From JAAURS01 sp044923475 (GTDB lineage Bacteria; Cyanobacteriota; Cyanobacteriia; Thermosynechococcales; Thermosynechococcaceae), in contig NZ_CP137338.1 of NCBI RefSeq assembly GCF_044923475.1, positions 1,984,001 through 2,048,000 of the forward strand: a DNA stretch of 64,000 nt, read 5' to 3'. The notes under the pieces were generated by a model, which had not been told where the DNA came from, searched no databases, and saw only the letters and a program-made list of their open reading frames with translations. A program made the translations under genes and the position numbers. Shown piece after piece: positions 1 through 8,464 of this stretch. Numbering within the stretch: the first letter of the stretch is position 1; the number at the start of each line of letters is the position of its first letter.

Positions 1-276
1 TCGGCGATAAGCGTTTACTCACTCCTCACAACCCTCTACCGTAAAGGACGGTTTCATGATTTGGCGATTTTCCTTAAGATTTTGCCAAAGTTTCAGATCA
101 GATGGATACTAGCACGAGTTATTGCAATTCGTACGTGCAATCCCTTGAATGACCGTTGCTCTGAGAAGGTCCGATCTAGCGATCTCCTCTCTCAGAAGCA
201 AAATTTCCCCTTGAAGTTCCGTTGTTGGTTCCAACTGCGGGGGACAGGTTAGGATGGAGGACGGTTCTGTTAGCGC
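1..276. other. Region upstream of queC, no gene seen
   Basis: No reading frame here looks like a real gene. A short perfect inverted repeat, ACCGT/ACGGT with a 5-nt loop, lies at 38-52 and could be the end of an unseen upstream transcript, but it has no T-run. A purine-rich AGGATGGAGG at 251-260 is the likely ribosome binding site for queC. I see no preQ1 riboswitch fold. Confidence 0.4.
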
Positions 277-1014
277 ATGGGCTGCGTCATGACGCACGAG
301 GCATTAAAGGCGGTAGTGTTACTTTCGGGAGGGTTGGATTCCTCTACGGTTCTGTATGAGGCTAAGGCACAGGGGCTGGACTGCTACGCGCTGTCCTTCG
401 ACTACGGTCAGCGCCATCGGCAAGAGATGGATGCCGCTGCCGCGATCTCCCGAGCAGCAGGGGTGGCCGATCGCCAGCTCGTGACGTTCGATTTGGGGCA
501 ATGGGGCGGTTCCGCGCTCACGGATGCGAGCTTAGAACTCCCGTCAGGGCGATCGCCCTCTGAAATGGCAGCCGACATTCCCATTACCTACGTGCCCGCC
601 CGCAATACGATTTTTCTCAGCTTTGCCCTGTCCTATGCCGAAGCCATCGGTGCTGCCCGCATTTATATCGGTGTGAATCGACTCGATTACTCGGGGTATC
701 CCGACTGTCGTCCTGACTTTATTGCGGCCATTCAAGAGGCATTTCGATTGGGGACCCGCCAAGGCCGAGAAGGGACTCCGATCGAGATCGTCGCGCCCCT
801 GCTCGATCTACGCAAAACGGACATCATTCAACTGGGAAACAAGCTGGGGGTCCCCTGGGCTAAAACCTGGTCTTGCTATAGCGATGGCGGCGGCGTCACT
901 CCGCCGACTGCCTGCGGCGTATGCGATGCCTGTCAATTGCGGCTGGCAGCCTTTAGCGCGCTCGGCCTCGAAGACCCGCTGCCCTACGCGTCGCGGGAGG
1001 TACGAGCCGGATGA
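277..1014 (+). CDS. queC: 7-cyano-7-deazaguanine synthase QueC
   Basis: Converts 7-carboxy-7-deazaguanine to preQ0 using ATP and ammonia, in the cytosolic pathway to queuosine and other 7-deazaguanines. The PP-loop SGGLDSS sits at residues 17-23. A C-terminal zinc site is visible as Cys followed by a CGVCDAC cluster around residues 204-222. The length of 245 residues is normal. ATG at 277 and an in-frame ATG at 289 are both possible; the second gives the more usual N-terminus (MTHEALKAVVLLSGG), while the AGGATGGAGG sequence lies nearer the first. The stop overlaps the queE start by 4 bases (ATGA), so the two are translationally coupled. queD is not in the window. Confidence 0.96.
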   Translation: MGCVMTHEALKAVVLLSGGLDSSTVLYEAKAQGLDCYALSFDYGQRHRQEMDAAAAISRAAGVADRQLVTFDLGQWGGSALTDASLELPSGRSPSEMAADIPITYVPARNTIFLSFALSYAEAIGAARIYIGVNRLDYSGYPDCRPDFIAAIQEAFRLGTRQGREGTPIEIVAPLLDLRKTDIIQLGNKLGVPWAKTWSCYSDGGGVTPPTACGVCDACQLRLAAFSALGLEDPLPYASREVRAG

Positions 1015-1832
1015 GCGCAGATAAGGCGATCGCCCCAGATCGCGAGCCTGTCCGATCCGCAGGGACTCCTGCTGGCTATGCCGCCCTCGTAGAGCTGTTT
1101 TCGGCCATTCAGGGCGAAGGGCTCAACGTCGGCACCCGCCAGTTATTCGTCCGGTTTGGGGGGTGCGATCTCCGCTGCCGCTTCTGCGATAGCGCCCATA
1201 CCTGGCAAGCCCAAGCGACCTGCCGCATTGAAGCCACCCCCGGCCAGCGAGACTTTGAAATTTACCCGAATCCGGTTGGAGTGGCGCAGTTAATGACCTG
1301 GGTGGAACGCCAATCCGCAGGCAATCTCCACGACAGCCTCAGCCTTACGGGGGGAGAGCCGCTCCTCCACGCGGATTTTCTGGCTGACTTTTTGAGCCAG
1401 CTTCGCGATCGCGTCCAGATTCCGATTTACTTAGAAACGGGAGGGCATCGCCCGGACGACTTGGCAAAGCTCCTGCCGTACTTGGCTCTAGTGGGAATGG
1501 ACATCAAGCTACCCAGCGTCAGCGGGGAAACCCATTGGGAGGCCCATGCAGCTTTTTTGAGAATGTGCGATCGATCTGGCGTCAGCGTATTTTGCAAACT
1601 GATCGCATCCCGCGACACGACCCCTGTAGACCTCGAGCGAGCTGCAGAACTCGTGGCACGGGTCAATCCCAATATCCCGCTATTTCTGCAGCCCGTGACG
1701 CCTTTAAGCGAAAAAGGACAGCCAGCACCCCCAACTCCCGCACAGGTGCTAGATTGGCAGGCGCAGATGAAACGACAGCTCGCTTCAGTGCGCGTGATTC
1801 CTCAGACCCATAAAATGCTCGGTCAATTGTAA
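1011..1832 (+). CDS. queE: 7-carboxy-7-deazaguanine synthase QueE (radical SAM)
   Basis: Radical SAM enzyme that contracts 6-carboxytetrahydropterin to 7-carboxy-7-deazaguanine, the substrate of QueC encoded just upstream. The 4Fe-4S motif is Cx3Cx2C (Cys52, Cys56, Cys59 in FGGCDLRCRFC), preceded by the family's FSAIQGEG and followed by LTGGEPLLH near residue 110. The length is 273 residues, in range but with a longer N-terminal extension of about 20 residues. It starts inside the queC stop codon (ATGA overlap), so the pair is a two-gene operon. The next gene is convergent, only 22 bases away. Confidence 0.95.
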   Translation: MSADKAIAPDREPVRSAGTPAGYAALVELFSAIQGEGLNVGTRQLFVRFGGCDLRCRFCDSAHTWQAQATCRIEATPGQRDFEIYPNPVGVAQLMTWVERQSAGNLHDSLSLTGGEPLLHADFLADFLSQLRDRVQIPIYLETGGHRPDDLAKLLPYLALVGMDIKLPSVSGETHWEAHAAFLRMCDRSGVSVFCKLIASRDTTPVDLERAAELVARVNPNIPLFLQPVTPLSEKGQPAPPTPAQVLDWQAQMKRQLASVRVIPQTHKMLGQL

Positions 1833-1854
1833 AGGCGATTTTGGGCGGTAAAAC

Positions 1855-2691
1855 CTAGCGAACTGGGCCGTTGTACTCGAGGTTGACGCTGCCTGCTGGG
1901 TTAACCGTCACCACAGATTCCGTGGGTAACTCAGCGGTACCCGGCGCTCCACCTTTGAACTTGAAAGTAATGCTGCCGTTCGCATTCTTGACAGCAGGTG
2001 TCTGTGCGGACGGGCCAAACATCGCCGCTTCGGGGCGGTAGCGGGAGAGCCCGCCATTGGCTTTAATGGCAGCCTGTCGCGCTAAGTTCCGCGCCCTGGC
2101 AAAGAAGGCATCTTCCTCTATCCAAGCATTCGTCGAGCGATCGCCTCCCCCCGGTGCTGGCGCAGGCTTAACGTCCGTCGGATTTGAAGTTGACAGGCTC
2201 GGACCGGAGGTCGGCGGCTGGCCGGGATTGGGGACGGGGATTTGAACGGGAAGGGTCTGATTCGTCGCGGGTGCCGTAACGGGCAAAGAGCCCGCGCTAA
2301 CATTCCGCAGCGGACCGTTATAGTCTAATTTTACAGTTCCGCTTGGAGCGACTGTTGCCACAGTCTCGATCGTTGGGTTGGGTCCCCCCGGACTGCTGCC
2401 CGTGAACGTGAAGGTGATGCTGCCATCCGCGTTTCTGAGGTACTGAGTTTGAACGGCAGGGCCAAACATGGCCGGATCTGGGCGATAGCGCAACAGCCCG
2501 CCATTCGCGGAGATGGCCGCTTGCCGCGCCAAATTTTTGGCGCGATTGATGAAATAGACATCTGGGGAACTGGCTGCTGGGACAGGGCTGGGTGCAGTGG
2601 GAGCGGATGGGTTCGTCTGAGCTAGGGCTGGCACGCTGCCAATGCTTAAGACGCCGCCGACAAGGAGTGAGGAAATGACAGATCGACGCAT
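1855..2691 (-). CDS. Secreted protein with two copies of an uncharacterised ~85-residue repeat
   Basis: I do not recognise a named family. An N-terminal signal peptide is clear: RR, a hydrophobic stretch at residues 7-22 and an ALA-Q cleavage site near residue 24. The mature part holds two similar modules, residues 44-129 and 194-278. Each begins with ARNLARQAAI-type helix text, then NGGL.RYRP, MFGP and an ITF.F strand, and ends in YNGP. A Pro/Ser/Thr-rich linker (130-192) joins them. The architecture suggests a periplasmic or cell-surface protein with a tandem alpha/beta module. It lies alone between queE (convergent) and a histidine kinase gene on the same strand. There are no catalytic motifs, so no function is proposed. 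Confidence 0.8.
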   Translation of the reverse strand: MRRSVISSLLVGGVLSIGSVPALAQTNPSAPTAPSPVPAASSPDVYFINRAKNLARQAAISANGGLLRYRPDPAMFGPAVQTQYLRNADGSITFTFTGSSPGGPNPTIETVATVAPSGTVKLDYNGPLRNVSAGSLPVTAPATNQTLPVQIPVPNPGQPPTSGPSLSTSNPTDVKPAPAPGGGDRSTNAWIEEDAFFARARNLARQAAIKANGGLSRYRPEAAMFGPSAQTPAVKNANGSITFKFKGGAPGTAELPTESVVTVNPAGSVNLEYNGPVR

Positions 2692-2815
2692 AAAACTTTT
2701 AATCCCGTTAGCTTTCAGGTGAATTAATTTTCTTGTCGAGCTTCTTTGCCGGAGGTTCCAGATCGCGCTGCGAACCGAGCATGAGAATATGCTTCGAGCG
2801 GAGTATTTATTTAAT

Positions 2816-4147
2816 TTAGGGTTTAAATTCTAATTGTGGCAAGGTGACCTTAAAGGTAGTGCCCTGGCCGAATTTGCTGTCCGCGCGGATTTGTCCGTGA
2901 TGGGTTTCGCAGATAGCCTTGGCGATCGCCAAACCCAATCCCGTGCCGGAGTTAGAAGCGGGGGTTGGAGGGCTCGTGCGAGGGCGGGCCGGATCGACGC
3001 GATAAAACCGCTCGAAGACGTGGGGTAAAGCCTGTTCGGGAATGCCCGCACCCGTATCTTTGACTGAAACCTGAAGGGATCGGTTGAACTGCTCTAATTG
3101 GATTCGCACGGACCCGCCAGCGGGAGTGTGCTGCAAGCTGTTACTGACCAAGTTAGAAAACAATCGCGCCAACTGATCGTAGTCCCCTCTCAGCGTAAAG
3201 GGCTCGACCCCATTTTCTGCCTCGAGTTCGGCTTCGCCCAAGTCTAGCGTTAACTGAATATTTTTAGCAGATGCGATGGAAGACTGCTCTTCCACAACTT
3301 CCATCAACAAGGCATCCAAGGGACAAGGTTGAAGCTGCGGCTGCACCATGCCGCTATCTTGCCGCGCTAGAAACAGGAGATCGTTTACCAACTGGCCCAG
3401 ACGCCGGGTCAACCGCTCTACGACCTCTAACTGCTGTCGCTGGTCCTTGGGTGTCATCTCCGGGTCGCTCAGGGCAACCTGTACCGTCGTCTGAATCAAC
3501 GCGAGGGGATTCCGCAGTTCGTGGGAGGCATCGGCAGTGAATTGTCTCAAATACTGATAGGACTCTTGCAGGGGCTGAATCGCGAGGCGGGATAAAAACC
3601 AGCCCACTGCCGCCACAAATCCGATCATCACCGTCAGCCCGATCGCTAAATCTAAAAATAGCTCCCGAGTCGGCTTTGCAACCTCAAACCAAGGATGGCT
3701 GACCCGCAAATAGCCCAGAATATCGCCGCGATACTCCAAGCGCTGCGTGAGCTGCCGCAGCACGTAATCGGGCCGAATTCTGACGGTTTCGCCGTTCTGA
3801 AGGACGCGGATCGGCAGGGCGAGCGGTTCGGCCAGGGTGGACCACAGCGGCTCGCGACGGGGACTGAACCACTCCAGATCGATGCGGTCGTCGTCCACTG
3901 CCTCGTCGTTGATGCGGAAACTGGCGTCTACATTGACCTGATAGTGCAGTTCGCGGTCGGGACCGAGGGTGCGCTCTAGGACGAGCGATCGCTCGACCAC
4001 CTCCACCACGTGATGGAGCGTATCGTCCACCCGCTCGATCAGTGTCTCCCGCACGTACCAATAGAACCCGATGGCAAACAGAATGAGCAACGCCGCCGTG
4101 ACGGCAGTGTACCAAAGCGCTAAACGTCGTCGAGTTTCTTGAAACAT
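2816..4147 (-). CDS. Membrane sensor histidine kinase
   Basis: Class I two-component sensor kinase of 443 residues. TM1 at about 11-32 and TM2 at about 165-186 bracket an extracytoplasmic sensor region. A short juxtamembrane helix then leads to the HisKA domain with ASHELRNPLALI (phospho-acceptor His209). The ATPase domain has an N box (NLVSNSLQHTP), G1 (DTGAGIPE), an F box and G2 (GTGLGLAIAK). All catalytic boxes look intact. No response regulator gene adjoins it, so its partner is elsewhere. It starts 5 bases after the hemJ stop, so it is probably co-transcribed and translationally coupled with hemJ. The input signal cannot be read from the sequence. Confidence 0.92.
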   Translation of the reverse strand: MFQETRRRLALWYTAVTAALLILFAIGFYWYVRETLIERVDDTLHHVVEVVERSLVLERTLGPDRELHYQVNVDASFRINDEAVDDDRIDLEWFSPRREPLWSTLAEPLALPIRVLQNGETVRIRPDYVLRQLTQRLEYRGDILGYLRVSHPWFEVAKPTRELFLDLAIGLTVMIGFVAAVGWFLSRLAIQPLQESYQYLRQFTADASHELRNPLALIQTTVQVALSDPEMTPKDQRQQLEVVERLTRRLGQLVNDLLFLARQDSGMVQPQLQPCPLDALLMEVVEEQSSIASAKNIQLTLDLGEAELEAENGVEPFTLRGDYDQLARLFSNLVSNSLQHTPAGGSVRIQLEQFNRSLQVSVKDTGAGIPEQALPHVFERFYRVDPARPRTSPPTPASNSGTGLGLAIAKAICETHHGQIRADSKFGQGTTFKVTLPQLEFKP

Positions 4148-4152
4148 TCAGG

Positions 4153-4731
4153 TTAAGCCGAAGGTTCGGAGGCGCTTTCGGCCAGCAGTTTTTCTTTGTC
4201 TAACCTGCGTTTGCGGGCGTAGAGCTGAATAGTGGCAACCATCGCCACCACCATTCCAAAGATGACCCAGACCGTGATGTCCGTGGGGAAGCTACTCTTA
4301 AAAACCACCAACAGCACGATGACCACCAACAGCACCGTAGGCGCTTCGTTCAAAGCCCGCAACTGCTGGCCGCTCCAGCGACAAGTGCCAGCGGCCAATT
4401 GCTTCATCAGTCGAGTGCAGTAGTAGTGATAACCCAATAGCAGCACCACAAACGTCAACTTCGCATGGAGCCAACCCTGCTTCAACCAATCCGGCTGAAC
4501 CACCAGCAGCCCGATCGCGCAGACGACCGTCACCAGCATGCCGGGGGTGGTAATGATATTGAGCAGGCGCTTCTCCATCAACCCGTACTGTTTTTTGAGG
4601 ATAGATTGTGCGGGTTCTGGCTCGTCGTTGGCTTCTACGTGGTAAATAAACAACCGCACCAGGTAAAACAGTCCCGCAAACCAGACGACAACGCCGATAA
4701 TATGAAACGCCTTAAACCAAAAATATGCCAT
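4153..4731 (-). CDS. hemJ: Protoporphyrinogen IX oxidase HemJ
   Basis: Integral membrane enzyme that oxidises protoporphyrinogen IX to protoporphyrin IX for haem and chlorophyll; HemJ is the usual form in cyanobacteria. Four to five membrane spans are visible. The N-terminal FHIIGVVVWFAGLFYLVRLF carries the conserved His, followed by a second His in IYH, and GWLHAKL and LNEAPT are also typical. I chose ATG 4731 (MAYFWFKAFH), which matches the usual family N-terminus; an ATG four codons upstream at 4743 is also open. It is the first gene of a two-gene unit with the downstream histidine kinase (gap 5 bases). Confidence 0.92.
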   Translation of the reverse strand: MAYFWFKAFHIIGVVVWFAGLFYLVRLFIYHVEANDEPEPAQSILKKQYGLMEKRLLNIITTPGMLVTVVCAIGLLVVQPDWLKQGWLHAKLTFVVLLLGYHYYCTRLMKQLAAGTCRWSGQQLRALNEAPTVLLVVIVLLVVFKSSFPTDITVWVIFGMVVAMVATIQLYARKRRLDKEKLLAESASEPSA

Positions 4732-4941
4732 GAGGGATCTCAACGCGATTGCTTAGAACAGTCTTGGGTGCCTGGGTCCGGCCTTTGAGCCGATCGCCAG
4801 TTAAACTCATTTTTAGCCTTAGCCGTCAAGGGCTGAAACCCGACCCAAAATCGCTCTAATATCTATTGTGCCAGAGTATCCGGCCCGGAAAATTGCTAGA
4901 GTGGTGTCAGCAGCATTTCCTATTTTAGGCAGTCGCACGTC

Positions 4942-5646
4942 ATGGAATCACCAATTCAGGCTGTTCAGGCCCCCTACTATGGCGGGGACTCGTATATCAG
5001 AACCCCACCGCCCGACCTCCCGTCGCTCTTACTCAAAGAGCGAATTGTATATCTCGGGCTGCCGTTGTTTTCTTCTGACGATGTGAAACGCAGAGTCGGC
5101 ATGGATGTGACGGAGTTAATTATCGCCCAGTTGCTCTATCTTCAGTTTGACGACCCCGATAAGCCCATCCGGTTTTACATCAACTCCACCGGAACCTCTT
5201 GGTACGATGGAGACGCCATCGGTTTCGAAACGGAAGCCTTTGCAATTTGCGATACGCTCCAGTACATTAAGCCCCCAGTGCATACCATTTGCTTGGGGCA
5301 GGCGATGGGTACGGCAGCCATGATTTTGTCTAGTGGCGCCAAGGGTTTTCGGGCTAGCCTTCCCCACGCCACCATTGTGCTCAACCAGCCCCGCACGGGC
5401 GCGCAGGGTCAAGCCACGGATATTCAGATTCGGGCGCAGGAAGTAATGGTTAACAAGGCTGCGATGCTCAACATCATGTCGCGCAATACGGGCCAGCCTG
5501 TCGAAAAGATTGCGAAGGACATGGATCGCATGTTTTACCTGACGCCCCAGGAAGCAAAAGAATACGGGCTCATCGATATTGTCCTAGAAAGCTCTAAGGA
5601 TGCAGCAGTGCCGCCCGTTTTAGCTGCGGGAGCTGGCATTGGCTAG
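4942..5646 (+). CDS. clpR: ClpR, inactive ClpP-like subunit of the Clp protease
   Basis: Non-catalytic paralogue of ClpP that forms a mixed heptameric ring with ClpP3 in cyanobacteria and chloroplasts. The fold is clearly ClpP, but the catalytic triad is lost. The nucleophile Ser of ClpP (GLAASMG) is replaced by Gly at about residue 123 (GQAMGTA), and the catalytic His (MIHQP) is Asn148 (VLNQP). The protein has an N-terminal extension rich in Pro and the ClpR insertion NSTGTSWYDGDAIG. It lies 102 bases upstream of clpP3 on the same strand, the conserved cyanobacterial clpR-clpP3 arrangement. It is 234 residues long. The ribosome binding site before ATG 4942 is weak. Confidence 0.94.
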   Translation: MESPIQAVQAPYYGGDSYIRTPPPDLPSLLLKERIVYLGLPLFSSDDVKRRVGMDVTELIIAQLLYLQFDDPDKPIRFYINSTGTSWYDGDAIGFETEAFAICDTLQYIKPPVHTICLGQAMGTAAMILSSGAKGFRASLPHATIVLNQPRTGAQGQATDIQIRAQEVMVNKAAMLNIMSRNTGQPVEKIAKDMDRMFYLTPQEAKEYGLIDIVLESSKDAAVPPVLAAGAGIG

Positions 5647-5683
5647 GGGCAGAACGACGATCGACTGCGTTTGCGATATCCCT

Positions 5684-5705
5684 CAATACGATTTCAATAC
5701 GATTT
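5684..5705 (+). repeat. 11-bp tandem duplication before clpP3
   Basis: CAATACGATTT occurs twice back to back (5684-5694 and 5695-5705) in the spacer between clpR and clpP3. It may be only a local duplication. A clear Shine-Dalgarno AAGGAG follows at about 5735-5740 before the clpP3 ATG. Confidence 0.6.
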
Positions 5706-5748
5706 AGAGAAACCAGAAACCTATCTGTACCTATAAGGAGTTCCAGCT

Positions 5749-6345
5749 ATGCCAATTGGTGTACCCAGCGTTCCCTATCGCCTCCCTGGCAGCACCTATG
5801 AGCGCTGGATCGATATTTATACACGCCTCAACCAGGAGCGCATCATTTTCTTAGGTCAAGAGGTAACGGACTCGCTGGCAAATTCGATTATTGCTGCGAT
5901 GCTTTACCTAGACTCCGATGACCCTACAAAGCCGATTTACATTTACATCAATTCCCCCGGCGGATCGGTGACGGCTGGTATGGCGATTTACGACACCATG
6001 CAGCACATCAAGTCTGAAGTGGTGACCATTTGCGTTGGATTGGCCGCTAGTATGGGAGCGTTTTTGCTGGCTTCCGGCAGCAAGGGTAAGCGATTGGCGC
6101 TTCCCAACGCTCGGATCATGATTCACCAGCCGTTGGGCGGCACGGGCCGTCGGCAGGCTTCGGACATCGAGATCGAGGCGAAGGAGATCCTGAGAATTCG
6201 CGATTCGCTCAATCATATCTTGGCCGAGCGAACGGGCCAGCCGATCGAACGAATCGAGAAAGATACCGATCGCGATTACTTTATGTCGGCTCAAGAGGCT
6301 AAAGAATATGGCTTGATCGATAACGTCATCGAGCGATCGCTTTAA
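5749..6345 (+). CDS. clpP: ATP-dependent Clp protease proteolytic subunit ClpP3
   Basis: Serine peptidase subunit that degrades substrates unfolded by a Clp ATPase; in cyanobacteria it assembles with ClpR. The triad is intact: Ser101 in GLAASMGAFLL, His126 in MIHQP and an Asp near residue 172 in the DTDRD segment. The INSPGGSV oxyanion-strand motif is at 68-75. The length of 198 residues is typical. AAGGAGTT about 8 bases upstream of ATG 5749 fixes the start. The following gene is convergent. The symbol clpP is certain at family level; the paralogue number is inferred from adjacency to clpR. Confidence 0.95.
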   Translation: MPIGVPSVPYRLPGSTYERWIDIYTRLNQERIIFLGQEVTDSLANSIIAAMLYLDSDDPTKPIYIYINSPGGSVTAGMAIYDTMQHIKSEVVTICVGLAASMGAFLLASGSKGKRLALPNARIMIHQPLGGTGRRQASDIEIEAKEILRIRDSLNHILAERTGQPIERIEKDTDRDYFMSAQEAKEYGLIDNVIERSL

Positions 6346-6410
6346 CTTATAGCGGTCTTTTAAAAGGGGATTGACCGAGATTTCGGATTGACAGAACAGT
6401 ACCCAGTCCC

Positions 6411-7229
6411 CTAACCAGCCACGCTCGCGATGCCAGACCACTGAACTTGGCGACGACTATCGCGGCGGTAAGAGAAAAATCGCTCTGGATCTTGGTAGGT
6501 ACAATGCGGGGCGATCGCGATTTGCGCTGGCGCCAACCCTAATTGCTGAAGCTGAATGGCATTGACCCGCCGAACGTCCAGTCGAGCGCGGTCGGCCTTC
6601 TCGTCGGCCAAGACAGGCGAGTTGGGTGCTTGCATTAAAGCTCGAACGATCCGTTCGTCTTCGAGTGCTTCATCTCGAATGTCCGGGCTCGCGAGATCGA
6701 GGATGCTCTGGCCCACCTCGGCAGCAACTGCCGTCGAAACTTGATAGACTTCTCCAGCAATGGCAGGTCCCATGGCAACGCGAAGGTCTTTCACCTGGCT
6801 CCCGTTGGCCAAAAGTTTGACAATCGCCTCCGGTACGATCTTCGCTGCCGTACCGCGCCATCCGGCATGGACAGCCGCAACCCGACCCGTATTCGCGTCC
6901 GCAATCAAGACCGGGGTGCAGTCTGCCGAGCACACCCAGACTGCTTCGCAGGGGCGATCGCTGTACAGTCCGTCAGCATCGGGGAAAACAGCCTCTACCT
7001 CGTTCTGAGAAGCCGCGTGTTGCAGGATTTCGCTAGAGCTTAGAATCCGATTGCCATGCACCTGTTTGACGCGGAAGGGCTTGGCTTGGGGCTGAATCGC
7101 CAGAGTAAGCTCCTGTGGCGTTTGGGGCCAGGATTGCCGAGTAAAAAAGCCGTGGGGCCAAGCTTCTAGCAAGCTACAAGTCAGATAGGTCGTTTCTTGC
7201 CAAGTTTGCCAAGTCCACGTAGGTGCCAT
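6411..7229 (-). CDS. pgeF: PgeF/YfiH-type purine nucleoside phosphorylase (laccase-domain, multicopper-like)
   Basis: Member of the YfiH/PgeF (DUF152) family, formerly called polyphenol oxidase or laccase domain. Family members act as zinc-dependent purine nucleoside phosphorylase/adenosine deaminase, or edit peptidoglycan precursors. Metal ligand motifs are visible: HG in KQVHGNRIL, Cys in CSADCTPVLI and His in AAVHAGWRGT. The C-terminus HCTYQDPERFFSYRRD is also characteristic. The length of 272 residues is normal. It starts at ATG 7229 and stands alone between convergent clpP3 and the same-strand mtnA. Which of the reported activities it has cannot be told from sequence. Confidence 0.88.
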   Translation of the reverse strand: MAPTWTWQTWQETTYLTCSLLEAWPHGFFTRQSWPQTPQELTLAIQPQAKPFRVKQVHGNRILSSSEILQHAASQNEVEAVFPDADGLYSDRPCEAVWVCSADCTPVLIADANTGRVAAVHAGWRGTAAKIVPEAIVKLLANGSQVKDLRVAMGPAIAGEVYQVSTAVAAEVGQSILDLASPDIRDEALEDERIVRALMQAPNSPVLADEKADRARLDVRRVNAIQLQQLGLAPAQIAIAPHCTYQDPERFFSYRRDSRRQVQWSGIASVAG

Positions 7230-7345
7230 GTGCTATCCATCAACCGCAGTGCCGATTACGCTGCCCATCGTAACGCGATTGCAACGATATTGCCCAACCG
7301 GGTTAGATTCGAGCATTTCGGCAAAATCCGCCCCGCGATCGATGC

Positions 7346-8407
7346 TTAACCGACGGGTAAATGGGCGAGTTTTTCTTTCAACTCAGCCGGAGCAAACACG
7401 CCGTGCTCTGTAATAATGCCCGAAATTAAATGGGCTGGCGTTACATCAAAAGCTGGGTTGTAAAACTCCACGCCCAAAGGCGTGAGTCGCGTCGAACCCA
7501 TTGTATGAATTTCCGACGGATCTCGTTCTTCAATGGGAATCTGGCTGCCCTCAGAAAGCTCGAAGTCGATCGTCGATAGAGGGGCGGCGACGTAGAACGG
7601 AATATTATGGGCCTTGGCACAGAGCGCCACGCTATAGGTTCCAATTTTATTGGCTGCGTCGCCATTGGCCGCAATGCGATCGGCCCCGACCACGACCGCG
7701 TCAATCATCCCTAGTTTCATGCAGTGGGCAGCCATGCTATCGGCAATCAACGTGACGGGAATTCCTTCCTGGACGCATTCCCATGTGGTTAGCTTCGCCC
7801 CTTGGAGGCGCGGTCGGGTTTCGTCTGCATAGACGCGCTCTAGACGCTCTGCCGCCCAAGCAGAACGCACGACGCCCAGGGCCGTACCGTAGCCTGCGGT
7901 CGCGAGCGCGCCGGCATTGCAGTGGGTGAGCAGCCGCAGTTTTTGAGGGGATTGGGGCAGCACCGATAGCCCGTGACGGCCGATATCTTGACAGGTCTGG
8001 AGATCTTCAGCGGCGATCGCGTGGGCTTCATCCAGCAACCGGGCCTGAATCTGCTCGACGGAGCCGGGAGTCGATTGCGCGACCTTTATCATGCGGTCGA
8101 TCGCCCAAAACAAATTAACAGCCGTCGGACGAGTAGCAGCAAGGGTTTGGGCGACCCGATCTAGGGCCTGAAGAAAGAGAGCTCGATCGGTTTGGGTCAG
8201 CTCCCGCGCGCCCAAATAGATCCCATAGGCCGCAGCAATCCCGATCGCGGGGGCACCGCGGACGATCATGATCTTAATGGCTTCGACCATATCAGAACAG
8301 AGCCTGATTTCAACCACGCTATATTCCGCAGGCAGCCGGGTTTGATCGATGAGCTGGACGCGATCGTCTTGCCATACAACCGGATAAATAGAATTAGTAA
8401 ACGTCAT
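7346..8407 (-). CDS. mtnA: Methylthioribose-1-phosphate isomerase MtnA
   Basis: Isomerises 5-methylthioribose-1-phosphate to methylthioribulose-1-phosphate in the methionine salvage pathway (eIF2B-related fold). Motifs seen are RGAPAIGIAAAYG, THCNAGALATAGYGTALG (with the conserved Cys), YADETRPRLQG and VGADRIAANGDAANKIGTY (with the conserved Asp). The C-terminal YNPAFDVTPA.LI..IITE.G is also diagnostic. I start it at ATG 8407 (MTFTNSIYPVVW), which matches the family start. A GTG three codons upstream at 8416 is open too and cannot be excluded. Length is 353 residues. No other methionine salvage gene adjoins it. Confidence 0.94.
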   Translation of the reverse strand: MTFTNSIYPVVWQDDRVQLIDQTRLPAEYSVVEIRLCSDMVEAIKIMIVRGAPAIGIAAAYGIYLGARELTQTDRALFLQALDRVAQTLAATRPTAVNLFWAIDRMIKVAQSTPGSVEQIQARLLDEAHAIAAEDLQTCQDIGRHGLSVLPQSPQKLRLLTHCNAGALATAGYGTALGVVRSAWAAERLERVYADETRPRLQGAKLTTWECVQEGIPVTLIADSMAAHCMKLGMIDAVVVGADRIAANGDAANKIGTYSVALCAKAHNIPFYVAAPLSTIDFELSEGSQIPIEERDPSEIHTMGSTRLTPLGVEFYNPAFDVTPAHLISGIITEHGVFAPAELKEKLAHLPVG

Positions 8408-8464
8408 TGGCTTCACTTAGGATTCACTCAGTAACAGATATAGCGTTCGATCGTAATAAACCCG

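Noticed and set aside
5684..5705. Tandem CAATACGATTT as an operator for clpP3
   Set aside because: It is only a two-copy direct duplication without inverted symmetry; recorded as a repeat, not as a regulatory site.
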